64,000 bases of DNA from Conoideocrella luteorostrata (lineage: Eukaryota > Ascomycota > Sordariomycetes > Hypocreales > Clavicipitaceae). Below the pieces are notes generated by a model. That model worked only from the letters and a program-made list of their open reading frames with translations. It searched no databases and was not told the DNA's origin. The position numbers and the translations under genes are program-made. Location: assembly GCA_032433595.1 (NCBI GenBank), contig JASWJB010000242.1, positions 1-64,000 on the forward strand, written 5' to 3'. Below, piece by piece: positions 23,608 through 33,871 of the stretch (position 1 is the stretch's first letter; each line of letters starts with the position of its first letter).

Positions 23608-25950
23608 ATGGACAGCTCGCATATGACCTTTGGTGGTCAGATGGATTCAAGCGGCCGCAATTCAAACGACGAAATGGCTAATATTCAGCTCGAGTTCGAT
23701 GCCCTTCTAGGATCAGACAGTGCTTTAAACTCGACTTTTGGACCGTATGAGCAGTGCATTCACGACGATTCTTGCCTGCACTTCACACAATCTCATAAAC
23801 CCCAAGAGAAAATTCATATCAACTTTGCTCAAACGCCACCTGCAACGTCGTCCTCATCCTTCGCCCGCACTCAGAGCCAGACCAAACGCGGTGAGCATAG
23901 TAGGAGAAAGAGTCAAATGGATGTCCCGTCCGGCATCGGCCAACCCCAAGAGTACTCATGGGACCAGATGTTTAACGAAAACGTCTTCAACGGGTGCAGC
24001 TTTCAAGGTGGTGGCGACCTCGACTACTGCAAAGACGATGACTGCGCCTCTCTGTCTTGCAGTTCTGCATGTGAGGGCAGCTGCCCAAGTCAATGTGGCG
24101 AAACAGGTCATACCGTCTGCTGTGACGAAGACGACTGCGGAAGCCCTCAGTTGTGTGTTGACGAGGATTGTCGAGGGGCTAGCCAGCCATGTACCGATGA
24201 ACAATGCATCGTGGACCCATCCATGAACCCGCAACGAATACCAACCTCGACCGTCATTTCGGACGGTGATAAGGCCGCTGCTGCGGCATTGGCGTCTTTT
24301 GGCGAAAATCAACCACAGATACTTCAAAACTCTTACATGCAGCACCAACAGCTACCGCAATCATTAGGCACACCGAGGGATGGGAGCATGGACTTTGCAA
24401 GCTTTCCAAACATCTTTCCAAGCAGCATACCTTGTGGCAGCCTTTCCATGGACTCCATCTTCACGAATGTAAACGGGCCGCCGACTTTCCCCAATCAGCC
24501 ATATCAAATGGCCTTTGAGTATGCTCTTGCCAACCACATCATGCAGCACCATGATCCCGCTCGCGGACTCGCTCAGCATGGATCATGCCTTGCCAATGAG
24601 CCAAGTCAGTTGATAACCAAGTGTACTTTGCCCAAGTACAACCCCAACGACTTGGCAAATACCGACCCCTTTCTTCCTCAGCTTCAGACCCACGAGTGTG
24701 GTTTCCAAATACAAGATCCCAATGAATTTGCTCATCATATTTTTCAAGAACACAGACCCAATTTGATGATGCATGCGCATCACTATGGGATCCCCGGGCC
24801 TTCACGTTCAAGCAGTCACGCTACTTCCCACCATCACCCTGGTGCTTATGGTCCTTATCTCAATTTCAATACTGCTCCCAACTCTAGACATTTCTCCCCA
24901 TCTATGTCACCTTTAACGAGCCTGTCCATGGGACCGTCGCTTTCAGCAACCCCTGTGTCGTTACATACGCCATCTCCATTGGAATCTGAACCTCCTCTCA
25001 CGGATCCTATGACTACATCGAAGACCTTGAGCCCCTCCGCCGAGACGATGCCGCAGGTCATGGCACAAGAGGATCAATTTCTCTGTCGTTGGATGGTAGG
25101 AAACGGCAACAACAGCATATGTGGCCAGCGTTTCGACAACGATGAGCAGCTGCAAAAGCACTGCAAGCATGATCACTTGAAACAGCTTACGAAGATTAAT
25201 GGTGGATTCAGATGCGGATGGGCCAATTGTGCACGAAACACTTGCTTCACACAACGAAGTAAGGTCGAGCGTCACATGCAGGTCCATACTGGATGTAGGC
25301 TGCGATCCCCCTCCTCTGAACCGTATTACATTGAAGCAAATAGCTGACTTGAACCAGACAAACCTGTCCAATGCTCTGTCTGCGGCGCTTCTCTGTCAGC
25401 AAAGCAAGCCCTTGATCAACACATGCGAATTCACACGGGTGAAACTCCATGGGTTTGCAAGTATCCCGGCTGCGGCTGTGCTTTTAAGCAGCAGAGTGCT
25501 TTGAGTAAGTTGATCTTCAATAAGTTCTTTGGTATCAAAAGCTGACGTTCTTCGATAGCAATGCACGAACGAACTCATACGGGCGACAAGCCTCTGGAAT
25601 GTGAGATATGTGGCAAGCGCTTCAGCGAGTCGTCAAACCTATCCAAGCACCGGCGAACCCATAACGTCAAGGGTATGCATGAATGTCAGCTCTGCGGCAA
25701 AGACTTCCACAGACTGGATCAGCTCCGTCGCCACATGGGCACAAATCATAAAGACAGACCTGCTGAGGTTGATGCCCTCCTCACTGAAGCTAAGAGCAAG
25801 ATGAAAACGCATAAAGTTTGCAAATTAAAGAAAGCAAAGGCCAAGGCAAGAGATGGCAAAATTAAATCAGAAGCACTATTGGATTTACAGGAAGGTGGCG
25901 ACGTAGATATGACTGAAGAGTCAATTCATGCTGTGGCCATACAACCATGA
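23608..25950 (+). CDS. zafA: Zinc-responsive C2H2 transcription factor, Zap1/ZafA type
   Basis: Three exons, 23608-25294, 25358-25504 and 25559-25950, give 741 residues. Introns of 63 and 54 bases split finger-encoding sequence and close in phase. The N-terminal half has a Cys-rich block (about residues 130-210) with pairs such as CKDDDC, CCDEDDC and CVDEDC, the pattern of zinc-sensing activation domains in this family. Six C2H2-type fingers end the protein: a degenerate first pair (CRWMVGNGNNSIC..., CGWANC...), then CSVC, CKYPGC, CEIC and CQLC fingers with TG[DE]KP-type linkers. Homologues switch on ZIP zinc importers when zinc is scarce. A basic Lys-rich tail follows the fingers. An in-frame ATG/alternative codon upstream (23560) could extend it by 16 residues; the 23608 ATG has the better context (CACCATGG). 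Confidence 0.9.
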
Positions 25951-26872
25951 CTTCGTACGAGGGCAATTTAGTAAGGACACACCATTTCTTATATCGTCAT
26001 GCCAACGATTGGGGGGCGGGGGGAGTGTTGTCACGCTCACAATGAAGGTTAAATAGGAACGGGGCTCGCGCACGACTTGGAGGGAGCAACGGAGTTTGCG
26101 GTATTACGGTATTACGTCTTTTAACTGACATGTAAGGGAATGAATGCACATCATGAAAAGTTTACATAGGAGCATATACAAGCTTCGCGTTGGGTTGTCA
26201 TTTGAGGTTTACGTGCGGGCTTGTGTGTCTGAATCATAACACTTTGTCGATAACGATGTTTTTAAAAGTTATTTATGTAGGGCCAGAACTAGCAGCCCGA
26301 AGTTAGGACGGTAATAGAAACTCACCTGATGCTTATAGCCGTGCTCCGTACGACCACAATAGTACAACACGACGCTGCAAATACAAAACGGAATGGTTAT
26401 GTCCATCCCGGTATTTGGTTGTCGTTGGTCAGACTTCAAATCATCACGAATCCAAGGTCAGCCAAGTTCATGTGACATGACCTTACGGCAGAGAATCAAG
26501 ATCGCATCATGAGTTGACTGAGCGGCACAGTTGATGGCTAGAACGAGAAGTTAAGATCATGACCTCGTTTTCAAATTTTTGTTGTTCGCTTCAGGGCTGC
26601 TTATTCTAGCTACCACCCCATAATGGACGACATTTAGTAATTTTATGTCCCAGAACGAGGCCCCAAACCGGGAACTAAGTTACAAAGTCAGATCCCAAAG
26701 AAATCATTCCCCTACCCGGTGACTCTGTGAGCCATGCGATGCAAGTTTTCAGAAGCCGTTTTGTTTTTCCAGATCAAGAAAAAGCACGCCACGCCTCCAG
26801 TGTGAAAAATCCCAATTCTACCGTAAATAGTTCATTGTCCCCTTCCCATCATTCCTAGTACGTTTTTCGCAC
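25951..26872. other. Convergent intergenic region
   Basis: 3' flanks of the zinc regulator and the L35 gene. Contains a G6CG6 tract near 26010-26024 and one TGCTCCGTACG word near 26341. No gene seen. Confidence 0.6.
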
Positions 26873-27855
26873 TTAGGCCTAATTCCTTTGTTAGTGAACT
26901 TGTAGTTAAGATAGTGCGGGTTGAGGTGGGCATTGGGCTTTTGACTTCGCCGTGCCTCATACATAGGCGGAAAGGCGAAAAAGTTGTAGTCCCGTGATAG
27001 AGTTAATATCATCTCGTACCTTGATAGCAAACTTGCGCTGAGGGAAGTGAGTAGCCCGCTTCTTGGTCTTTTCCAGAGCGCGAGCCTTGTCCTCGGGTGA
27101 TAGTCGGCGACGGATGGCGCGCGTCTGCTTGGCACGGAGATCGAGGGGAGCATACTTCTTGTTCTTGTAGAACAGGCGAAGCTGGGAGCGTTGCTTGGCG
27201 TTGATGACAGTGAGAACGCGGGCGATGGACTTGCGCAGATCGTGGCTGGAATTGACGGCGTCAGCAGTGTTCTATCTTCTGTGGGTATGTGGAGGCGTGA
27301 ACGGTGGCTTTGGCGTGAGGAAGGGTCGGTGCACATGGGGAGTTTGGGGGCGTGATTGTGCTGGTGCTCGATTAAAGAGTTATGTCTTGCTCACATCTTG
27401 TTCAATTTGCTGCCAGAGGAGATAATCTTCTGGATGCGCAGCTGGCCGAGCTCGGTCTTGAGCTCACCGAGCTGCTTTGTCAAATCATCCTTGCTCTTGT
27501 CCCAAAGCTGGACGGTCTTAACTTTGCTCGACGACTAATATCAAAACAGTCAGTATTTGCGGATAGTTGTAGTTGTATGGGTCTCTCCGAGACGACAGCC
27601 AATTCCGAGGAACAATATTTTCTTGTGTAGGCGATAGGATCATAACGAGCAAGAGTCAGAGAAGTAGAAGCAAAACTTCCTTTCGGATATGTCGTCGTGA
27701 TACAATCGATTCGCCACATTTCCCTCTTCTCCAGAAACTGAAGCCCAGTCTTCAAAGCATCGCAGTTGCCGAGCTCCCCAAACTAATGTCAAGTAATATT
27801 GTCCCCTTGGAAATAGTCGTCTCGAAAAGCAGAATAAAGAACGTTGACTCACCAT
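26873..27855 (-). CDS. rpl35: 60S ribosomal protein L35 (uL29)
   Basis: Four exons on the minus strand: 27855-27853 (the ATG alone), 27534-27395, 27245-27020 and 26878-26873 (GCC TAA only). The 124-residue product runs [88 protein letters not shown] and ends AIKA, all textbook L35. It sits near the peptide exit tunnel of the large subunit. Introns are 318, 149 and 141 bases, long for this window, as is common in fungal ribosomal protein genes. Each acceptor closes the frame. It is divergent from GOS1. I looked for an intronic box C/D snoRNA and found none convincing. Confidence 0.93.
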
Positions 27856-28003
27856 CTTGATGGTCTTCGATGGGGTGATGTGCGAAGTGTGTCGACGGAG
27901 TGAGTGCGTAAGAAAGTCAGCCTGCCACCGTGAGACCGTCCTTGTCGCGATAGATCGTATGCCTCTGAGAATTTAGTCGAAGTTTGCCGAGACGGTGAAA
28001 AAT

Positions 28004-28017
28004 TGCCCTAGGGTTTC
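28004..28017 (-). promoter_or_regulatory. TAGGGTTT-like site upstream of L35
   Basis: GCCCTAGGGTTT lies about 155 bases upstream of the L35 start. Ribosomal protein promoters of many ascomycetes carry Tbf1-type TAGGGTT sites. A single site, so tentative. Confidence 0.3.
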
Positions 28018-28372
28018 TGGTTGTGCGCACTAGAGAAAGAGGGATTGCTGAATTTCCATTGGCTGTGATTTGTAGGACGGTCCACTTTGAGAGTGCTTGT
28101 CACGTGTCGCATCTTGTGATCTGGCAGTGGATCTCTTGGGTTGGCGGTGAAGATAAGATGTTCTGCCACGACGAGTGAGGACTAGTTCGAGTCTAGCCGT
28201 GGTGTGACGAAAGATAATTGAAAGCTAGTTACTCCGTACTTTTTGTTAGCTAATGATGTGGGCTCAGGGTACTCCGTACTCCGTACTCCGTCCTGTCAGG
28301 ACATCCATCGCCCGAGGCTCTGGTATTTAGGTTGCTGCGACTTGACGTCGACAACGTCACCATCATCCCAAA

Positions 28373-29210
28373 ATGGCCTCTTCATCAGCAAGCGCGGGCT
28401 GGGCCCAACTCAGACAGCAAGCTAGAACATTGGAAACTCAGGTGAGTCTAACTCGCGGAACGATTCTCTTACCGCCCTGGCAAAAGCATCACCACGAAAC
28501 CCTTGGCGACTAACCGAAACAGACGGAGAACCTCTTCCATACGTACTCCCAGTTTTCGTCAGCTACAAACATCCCGCCCAAGCCCACAGACGAAGAGCGC
28601 ACCACTGAATCCAAGATCGAAGAGCTCCTAGATAAGGTACAACTCCACATCATGCTGCATCACCTCATCATAGCGGTGAACTCATTCCTAACGTCTTATA
28701 TTCTAGCGTGACTCTACAATCTCCCAACTTTCCCGGTTACTCGATTCCGAGACGACACTCACGTCGTCAGCCCTGAAACAGAACAACCTCTCTCTCCTGC
28801 GCGAGAAGCTCTTAGCCCACCGACGCGACCTCAACCGTCTCCGTAGCACACTACAACACGCTCGTGACAAGGCCAATCTCTTGACCAATGTGCGCTCTGA
28901 CATCGACGAGTATCGCGCCAACAATCCTGAGGCCGCGGAGGCGGATTACATGCTCGGAGAGCGGAACCGTATCGACAACAGCCATGACATGGCGGATAGC
29001 GTGTTGAGTCAGGCATATGCAGTGAATGAAAGCTTCATGTTGCAGCGCGAGACTATGGCCAACATCAATCGAAAAATTACGATGGCTGCGAGTAAAGTAC
29101 CAGGGATGAGTTCTCTTATTAACAGGATATCGGCGAGAAAGAGGAGAGATGGTATTATTATGGGGAGCTTTATCGCATTTTGCTTCCTGATGTTTTTTTG
29201 GTTTTCATAG
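28373..29210 (+). CDS. gos1: Golgi SNAP receptor complex member 1 (v-SNARE GOS1)
   Basis: Exons 28373-28441, 28523-28636 and 28707-29210 encode 228 residues, the normal size. It opens MASSSASAGWAQLRQQARTL, the conserved N-terminal helix of the GOS28/GOS1 family. A helical Habc region follows, then the SNARE coiled coil around LGERNRIDNSHDMADSVLSQ with heptad spacing, and a C-terminal membrane anchor at about 208-227 (IIMGSFIAFCFLMFFWF). GOS1 is a Qb-SNARE acting with Sed5, Ykt6 and Sft1 in intra-Golgi and endosome-to-Golgi fusion. Both introns are phase 0. A 517-base gap separates it from the divergent L35 gene and holds a triple TACTCCG cluster near 28269-28291. Confidence 0.93.
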
Positions 29211-29464
29211 ATGCGGAGCGGACGTGTCTTGATCGTGGGGACCATAGGAAAGGAATACTAGTCATCGTCACTAATTTGCATGTTGGGCCGGCGTTCAAGG
29301 AGATAGGGTATCAACGGGTTGGTTCGTCTATTTTTATCTAATGTACTACATAGTGAAGTGTAGTGGAGAGCTTCTTGAAAGCCCAATGCTACCAATATTT
29401 TATACATGACTGCTCACAACTTTACTTGACGAACACGGTCTGTCTGCGCGTGCAACAAAGCTCC

Positions 29465-30627
29465 TCACGTGCTTGACTTCTCAACATGGGTCTTGCCGGG
29501 CAACTGCTCTCGCGCAGTAGCCGGCCGTGCAGCATCCCTCTTGATTTCCTCTACCAAACGAGCCAAACCCTTGGCCAAGCTGGCATTCTCTTCCGGATGA
29601 CTAGATCCGCTCCCAGCCCAGCGGATGCGACAGTGATGATCAACAAGATATGTATAGCCGACCTTACTATTCAGTAGACCAATTGACTCGCGAATATCGT
29701 CCGTGATACCCCTCTGAACAAGGAAGTACTTGTCCCAATCCTTCTCGGCAAATCTCTTGCGCAGCGATCCACGAAACAGCTTGACGAGCCATGCTTTGCT
29801 CTTGTTGTCTTCATAGTTGATGTTGACCATTTGCGCTAGATCCCCGCTGTTGGCCAATACGTCATTCAAAGCTGGGTTCGACTCCCTTGATGCAAAAGTA
29901 GCGACTTGCTGTTCTGCCCATTGGCTGCTAAAGATGGAGACGACTGAAGCCTTCCCGGTCAACAGGGGAGTCGTGTCGCGAGGCTCCTTGTCTGCCTTGG
30001 CCAGGGTCTCGCCATACAAGTTGGGGAAGAAGAGCGATAGTTCAGCTTTGAAGAGTCGTGGAGGCGCAATGAAGGATTTGCCTTCGTGGTATTGGAGGTT
30101 GCCCCAATCGCGGAAGTACGGCCTCGACATTTTAGCAGTTCTAAATAACAAAAACAACGACGCGAATACATTAGCATACATGGTTGAATTTTTCTCCAAT
30201 GAAGCGAACCCATTTGGAGACTCGAAAGAGCGCCATACAATTCTTTTCTTCTAGCAATGTGTTTCTCATAATCACCAAAATCCTCTTTGCGCTGTCGAAT
30301 CGAACGGTTATCGATGCCGGTGTTCTCGCCTGCTCGTGGGGGCAGGGGCATGCCAATCGGCCGAGGTAACGGCTTGGGCACGAAGCCTTCGTCTACTCGC
30401 TTGCCATAGCTTCGAGGTGCTTCAATCGGCGTTCCGGAGACATGGCTCTTGGGGTCCATGGATGCTCCTGATGCAGGTGGTTCGGATCGGAGTTGCAATG
30501 CGGACGTAGTGAAGGCGCGACGACGGCATTGGCAGTAGAGACATGTCGCGAGCGGTGATGATGATGACGCAGCATATTGTCGAGAGGTGAGGCTGGCAAC
30601 TGCCAGGCCTAATCTGCGTGAAGACAT
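29465..30627 (-). CDS. atp10: Mitochondrial ATPase assembly factor ATP10
   Basis: Exons 30627-30239 and 30140-29465 give 354 residues. The intron uses donor GTATGG with a GCTAATG branch and acceptor TTTAG; phase closes as TT|A. A donor 51 bases nearer the acceptor also exists but would put the branch against the 5' splice site. The N-terminus is Arg/Ser-rich without acids, fitting a mitochondrial presequence. The conserved block KMSRPYFRDWGNLQYHEGKS begins the second exon, followed by FPNLYGETL and WLVKLFRGSLRKRF, typical of ATP10. The protein acts in the inner membrane to assemble Atp6 with the subunit c ring of the F1Fo ATP synthase. It converges tail to tail with GOS1. Confidence 0.92.
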
Positions 30628-31646
30628 AGATGAGCTAATGCCATGAATGTGTGTGGGTGAGAACGGTTCTTTGGACAGTGATGTCGCCGCTTTTTCTTTT
30701 TGCAGTTTGGGTGTTAAGGACCTATAGGTATGTACGGAGTACTCCATAGTTAGCGCCGATGTACTGATGTCCAGCCACCCCAATCCAGCAAACAAGGTCC
30801 TGGAGTCCAAGTATGAATACAATGAATTTGAATGTAACCGCTACAACTCGCCAGTGTTTATCAATAAGGTGCTAAACCACCAGATTTTGGCCAAGAGACA
30901 TTGCGAGCACTTACCTAACTGAATACTGAAGTTGGCGTCGATTGGAAGAAACGGGGACGAGAAGAGCCAACACTGCGCTTCATTATACTTACATTGCACC
31001 GCCCTACGACTTACAATTATCGAAGGGGTTCTTATTCTCACTCTTTTCTTCTTCTTCATAGCTTGCCCTCCTTTCTTCTTACATTGGGGCCTCTGGACGC
31101 TTCTGATGAAGCAACTGAGAGTGTTCACTAGGCTCAATTCGGCAACTCACTTACATCAACGATGGGAAAGCGGAGCTTTGCCTGAGATTTGAGATTACGC
31201 AAGGCGAGGGTAAGAGGAGGGAGAAGCGTAGCTTCCCGCTTCGCATCTTTAATGAGCTGGCACCTGTGGTCTCTGGTTTTTTCTGCCTCTCTCTGAGTTA
31301 TTAATTTATTTGGCTACTAATTAATAAAATTTATAACATATTGTGCAGGCGGCCCCCGGAGAAAAAAAAAGGGTACAAAGATAATAGTAACATTATTAGC
31401 AACAGTAGCAGCAGTAGCAGCAGTAGCATCAATATCAGCAGCAGCAGCATTAGTATTAGGCAACGAGACCTTCGTCAGCAGCAGCATAGTCAACGAATCC
31501 GAAGCTTTCCCTGCGCCTAGGGGGTCGATAATTCGGCAGCATCAGGACCTTGTATACAACCACTCGTGAACCCACCCCCTTCGCACATAATGGCAAGCCT
31601 TTGCATTCAGTTTTATCGTATTCCGTAGTTTGTCGGAACTGTTCAC
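30628..31646. other. Intergenic region, ATP10 to LanC-like gene
   Basis: Divergent promoters of ATP10 and the LanC-like gene. It contains one GTACGGAGTACTCC word near 30733 and a trinucleotide-repeat patch at 31383-31460. No gene seen. Confidence 0.55.
31383..31460. repeat. Imperfect AGC/AGT/ATT trinucleotide repeat
   Basis: Some two dozen trinucleotides of the type NAG/AGCN in register (GCAGCAGTAGCAGC...), interrupted by AAT and ATC. It lies in the leader or promoter of the LanC-like gene. Confidence 0.75.
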
Positions 31647-32789
31647 ATGGCTGAGAATAGATATATCCCGAACGACGACCAGCCTCTGCTGCGAGAGCCG
31701 CAACCGCAAGCACAGCTGCTATGGTGCCTCACCAGGATCGTGCAGGAATGCCCGCCACAGACCCCATGGAAGGACACCTTCAAGAGCAAACCCATCGGGC
31801 TGTGGACCGGCCCTACCTCGATCGCGTATCTCTTCTTCCGTCTATCGGAGACGCATCCCAACATACAAGTAGATGGACAGGGCCCCGTCGAGTGGTGCTC
31901 CAAGTACTTGGACTGCGGCTCGCAGGACATTCCTGATGCACACGGTCTAAACGGCTGGGGCGTCAAAAACGAATACCTGGCATATAACACCGTAAAAGCG
32001 GTGGCTGCGCAATCCTCGCTGCACGCCCTCAAGGTCACGCAAACCATCCTGGGCGATTACCACTGCCCAGAGTCGGACGATGAGCATCTCTCGGGCCGGG
32101 CAGGCGCACTGGCCCTGCTTAGAATTCTCAGACGGTACTGTGCCTTTGCGCAGGACGAGGCTGACAGGTGCATCGAGCTGCTCATCCAGCAAATCATGAG
32201 TCACACGCCGTGGCGCTTCCATGGGCATAACTACACGGGGGCCGCTCACGGCGTCATCGGAATCCTGACCCAGATTGTGCTATCTGATGGTGCCATGGGA
32301 AAAGATGAAGCCATTGAGAGCCTCATCACCGAGCAACTTGATTTACAGGCCGACGATGGGCATTGGTTCATCACGCACGATCCTGGCGTCGGCTCCCCGG
32401 ACCTGGTGCACTACTGTCACGGCTCTCCAGGCTATGTCATCTCGCTGCTGGCCATGAGGCCGTTTCTTAAGGTCGAGCTACAGAATCGTATCGACACAGC
32501 CGTGGAGCTTGGCCGGCGCGAAGTTTGGCAAAAGGGCCTGCTGAGGAAAGAGCCGAACCTTTGTCACGGCATCGTGGGCAACATGCTCGCATTGGGGGAA
32601 TGGAGTGAAAAGGAGCACTTCATGGCCCACGCCACCGGGGAGTATATCAGCGAGGCTATCGCGCAGGGCGAGTTCATTGCAGGCGATGACGCCTTTGGCT
32701 TGCTATGGGGCGAGGCGGGAAGAGCTTGGGGTTGGATGATGATGGATTGCGGGCATGATATGGGCTACCCGAGTTACACGGATATATGA
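31647..32789 (+). CDS. LanC-like (LANCL) family protein
   Basis: Single exon of 380 residues, close to the eukaryotic LANCL length. The alpha/alpha-barrel hallmarks are present in order: GAAHGVIGI at about 197, YCHGSPG at about 255 and LCHGIVGN at about 304, supplying the two cysteines and histidine that bind zinc in LanC proteins. In bacteria LanC adds cysteine thiols to dehydrated residues; mammalian LANCL proteins bind glutathione and add it to dehydroamino acids in damaged kinases. No peptide precursor or dehydratase gene lies nearby, so a lantibiotic role is unlikely. Database names such as abscisic acid receptor for fungal members come from the GCR2 confusion. No signal peptide or membrane segment, so probably cytosolic. 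Confidence 0.9.
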   Translation: MAENRYIPNDDQPLLREPQPQAQLLWCLTRIVQECPPQTPWKDTFKSKPIGLWTGPTSIAYLFFRLSETHPNIQVDGQGPVEWCSKYLDCGSQDIPDAHGLNGWGVKNEYLAYNTVKAVAAQSSLHALKVTQTILGDYHCPESDDEHLSGRAGALALLRILRRYCAFAQDEADRCIELLIQQIMSHTPWRFHGHNYTGAAHGVIGILTQIVLSDGAMGKDEAIESLITEQLDLQADDGHWFITHDPGVGSPDLVHYCHGSPGYVISLLAMRPFLKVELQNRIDTAVELGRREVWQKGLLRKEPNLCHGIVGNMLALGEWSEKEHFMAHATGEYISEAIAQGEFIAGDDAFGLLWGEAGRAWGWMMMDCGHDMGYPSYTDI

Positions 32790-33119
32790 GAATAAATGCG
32801 AATCCTATGCTCGTATGCACCAAAATATGGCACGGCTTCTAGCCATTCATTAAATATGTCGCAATTGGGGCGGTGTTCTTGGCTGTTTCGTACGCTGTTG
32901 CTGGGTTTTTGCTGAAAGCCAAGGTGAGCAGCTAAGCCGAACTTGGCAACAACATCTTGAAATTTGCCAACCAAAGAGGGCCACCATCGCGGCTTATCTC
33001 TCACTTCAACTAACAGAGCGTTACAAACTCACCCAATTACCACCCGCGCTCTCACTCAATTCGTCAAAACAAGCCACTTGCTCATTCACTCAATTCGACC
33101 CCCGCCGCTTCATCCGACC
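32790..33119. other. Intergenic region before WSC gene
   Basis: Promoter and leader of the WSC gene. Nothing distinctive seen beyond ACTCAATTCG repeated near 33053 and 33088. Confidence 0.5.
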
Positions 33120-33718
33120 ATGCTGCTCCTGCTCGTCCTGACACTCCTCCCCTGTCTCACCGTCGCCCAAACCGCCAACAAAACAACCGCCGTCTACAGC
33201 GACTCAAAAACCTACTCCTACTACGGGTGCTACAACGAGACCACCGAAATCGATGGCTCAGACCATAGCCGCGCGCTATCCGGCGGCGCCAACTCCGTGA
33301 AACAGGGCGAGATGACTGTCCCGATGTGTCTGGATTTCTGCTACAAGGCGGGAGAGAATGGCACGCATTATCGGTATGCAGGTTTGGAGTGGGCCAGGTA
33401 TGGTTTGAGCAGATTCCCTCCGCGCGGTGTTATTTTTTTCATCATGTATTCACACATGTGATTTGTTTTACATGTTCAAGTTATGAGGTGAAAGCTAACT
33501 GGTTCAGGGAGTGCTGGTGCTCGGAGAGCATTGCCGGCATTGCTAAGAAGTTGGACGACGGGGAATGCAATTTTCCTTGTGAGGGGAATAGCACACTTGC
33601 TTGTGGGGGGTCCCTCAAACTGAGCGTATACAAGCTCTCTAGTGCGAGCCTTGCGCTTTCAGTACCAGTGTCGTTGCTGGTACTGGGATCTGTCACGGCT
33701 ACGTTTTTGACCTTGTGA
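33120..33718 (+). CDS. Small WSC-domain cell-surface protein, probably GPI-anchored
   Basis: Exons 33120-33397 and 33508-33718 give 162 residues; the intron closes phase as AG|G. Residues 1-17 (MLLLLVLTLLPCLTVA) are a signal peptide. One WSC domain fills the middle: YYGCYNETTE, then MTVPMCLDFC, YAGLEWARECWC and NFPCEGNSTLACGG, with the eight spaced cysteines of the family. WSC domains bind wall polysaccharide and occur in wall-stress sensors. The C-terminus is a plain hydrophobic tail (about 26 residues, LALSVPVSLLVLGSV) with no cytoplasmic part, so it is more like a GPI-attachment signal than a sensor's membrane anchor. It converges on REV1. Confidence 0.87.
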
Positions 33719-33871
33719 GAATGGGAGGGGATGAGATGAGTATAGCGAGCGTCCTTTCCATTTTGTTGTTGTTTTGCGTGTACAAGTGTGTGACTATACA
33801 AGCATAGAAAAGGATGTATGTAGTATACAGCTTTCATTTCAAAAGTATCATAGCATTCAGGTCATGATTAA

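Noticed and set aside
27535..27852. Box C/D snoRNA in L35 intron 1
   Set aside because: A CTGA box is present but no convincing RUGAUGA box or terminal stem was found.
28180..28215. tRNA T-arm-like sequence (ACTAGTTCGAGTCTAGC)
   Set aside because: The T-stem has a mismatch and no matching acceptor stem or D/anticodon arms lie upstream.
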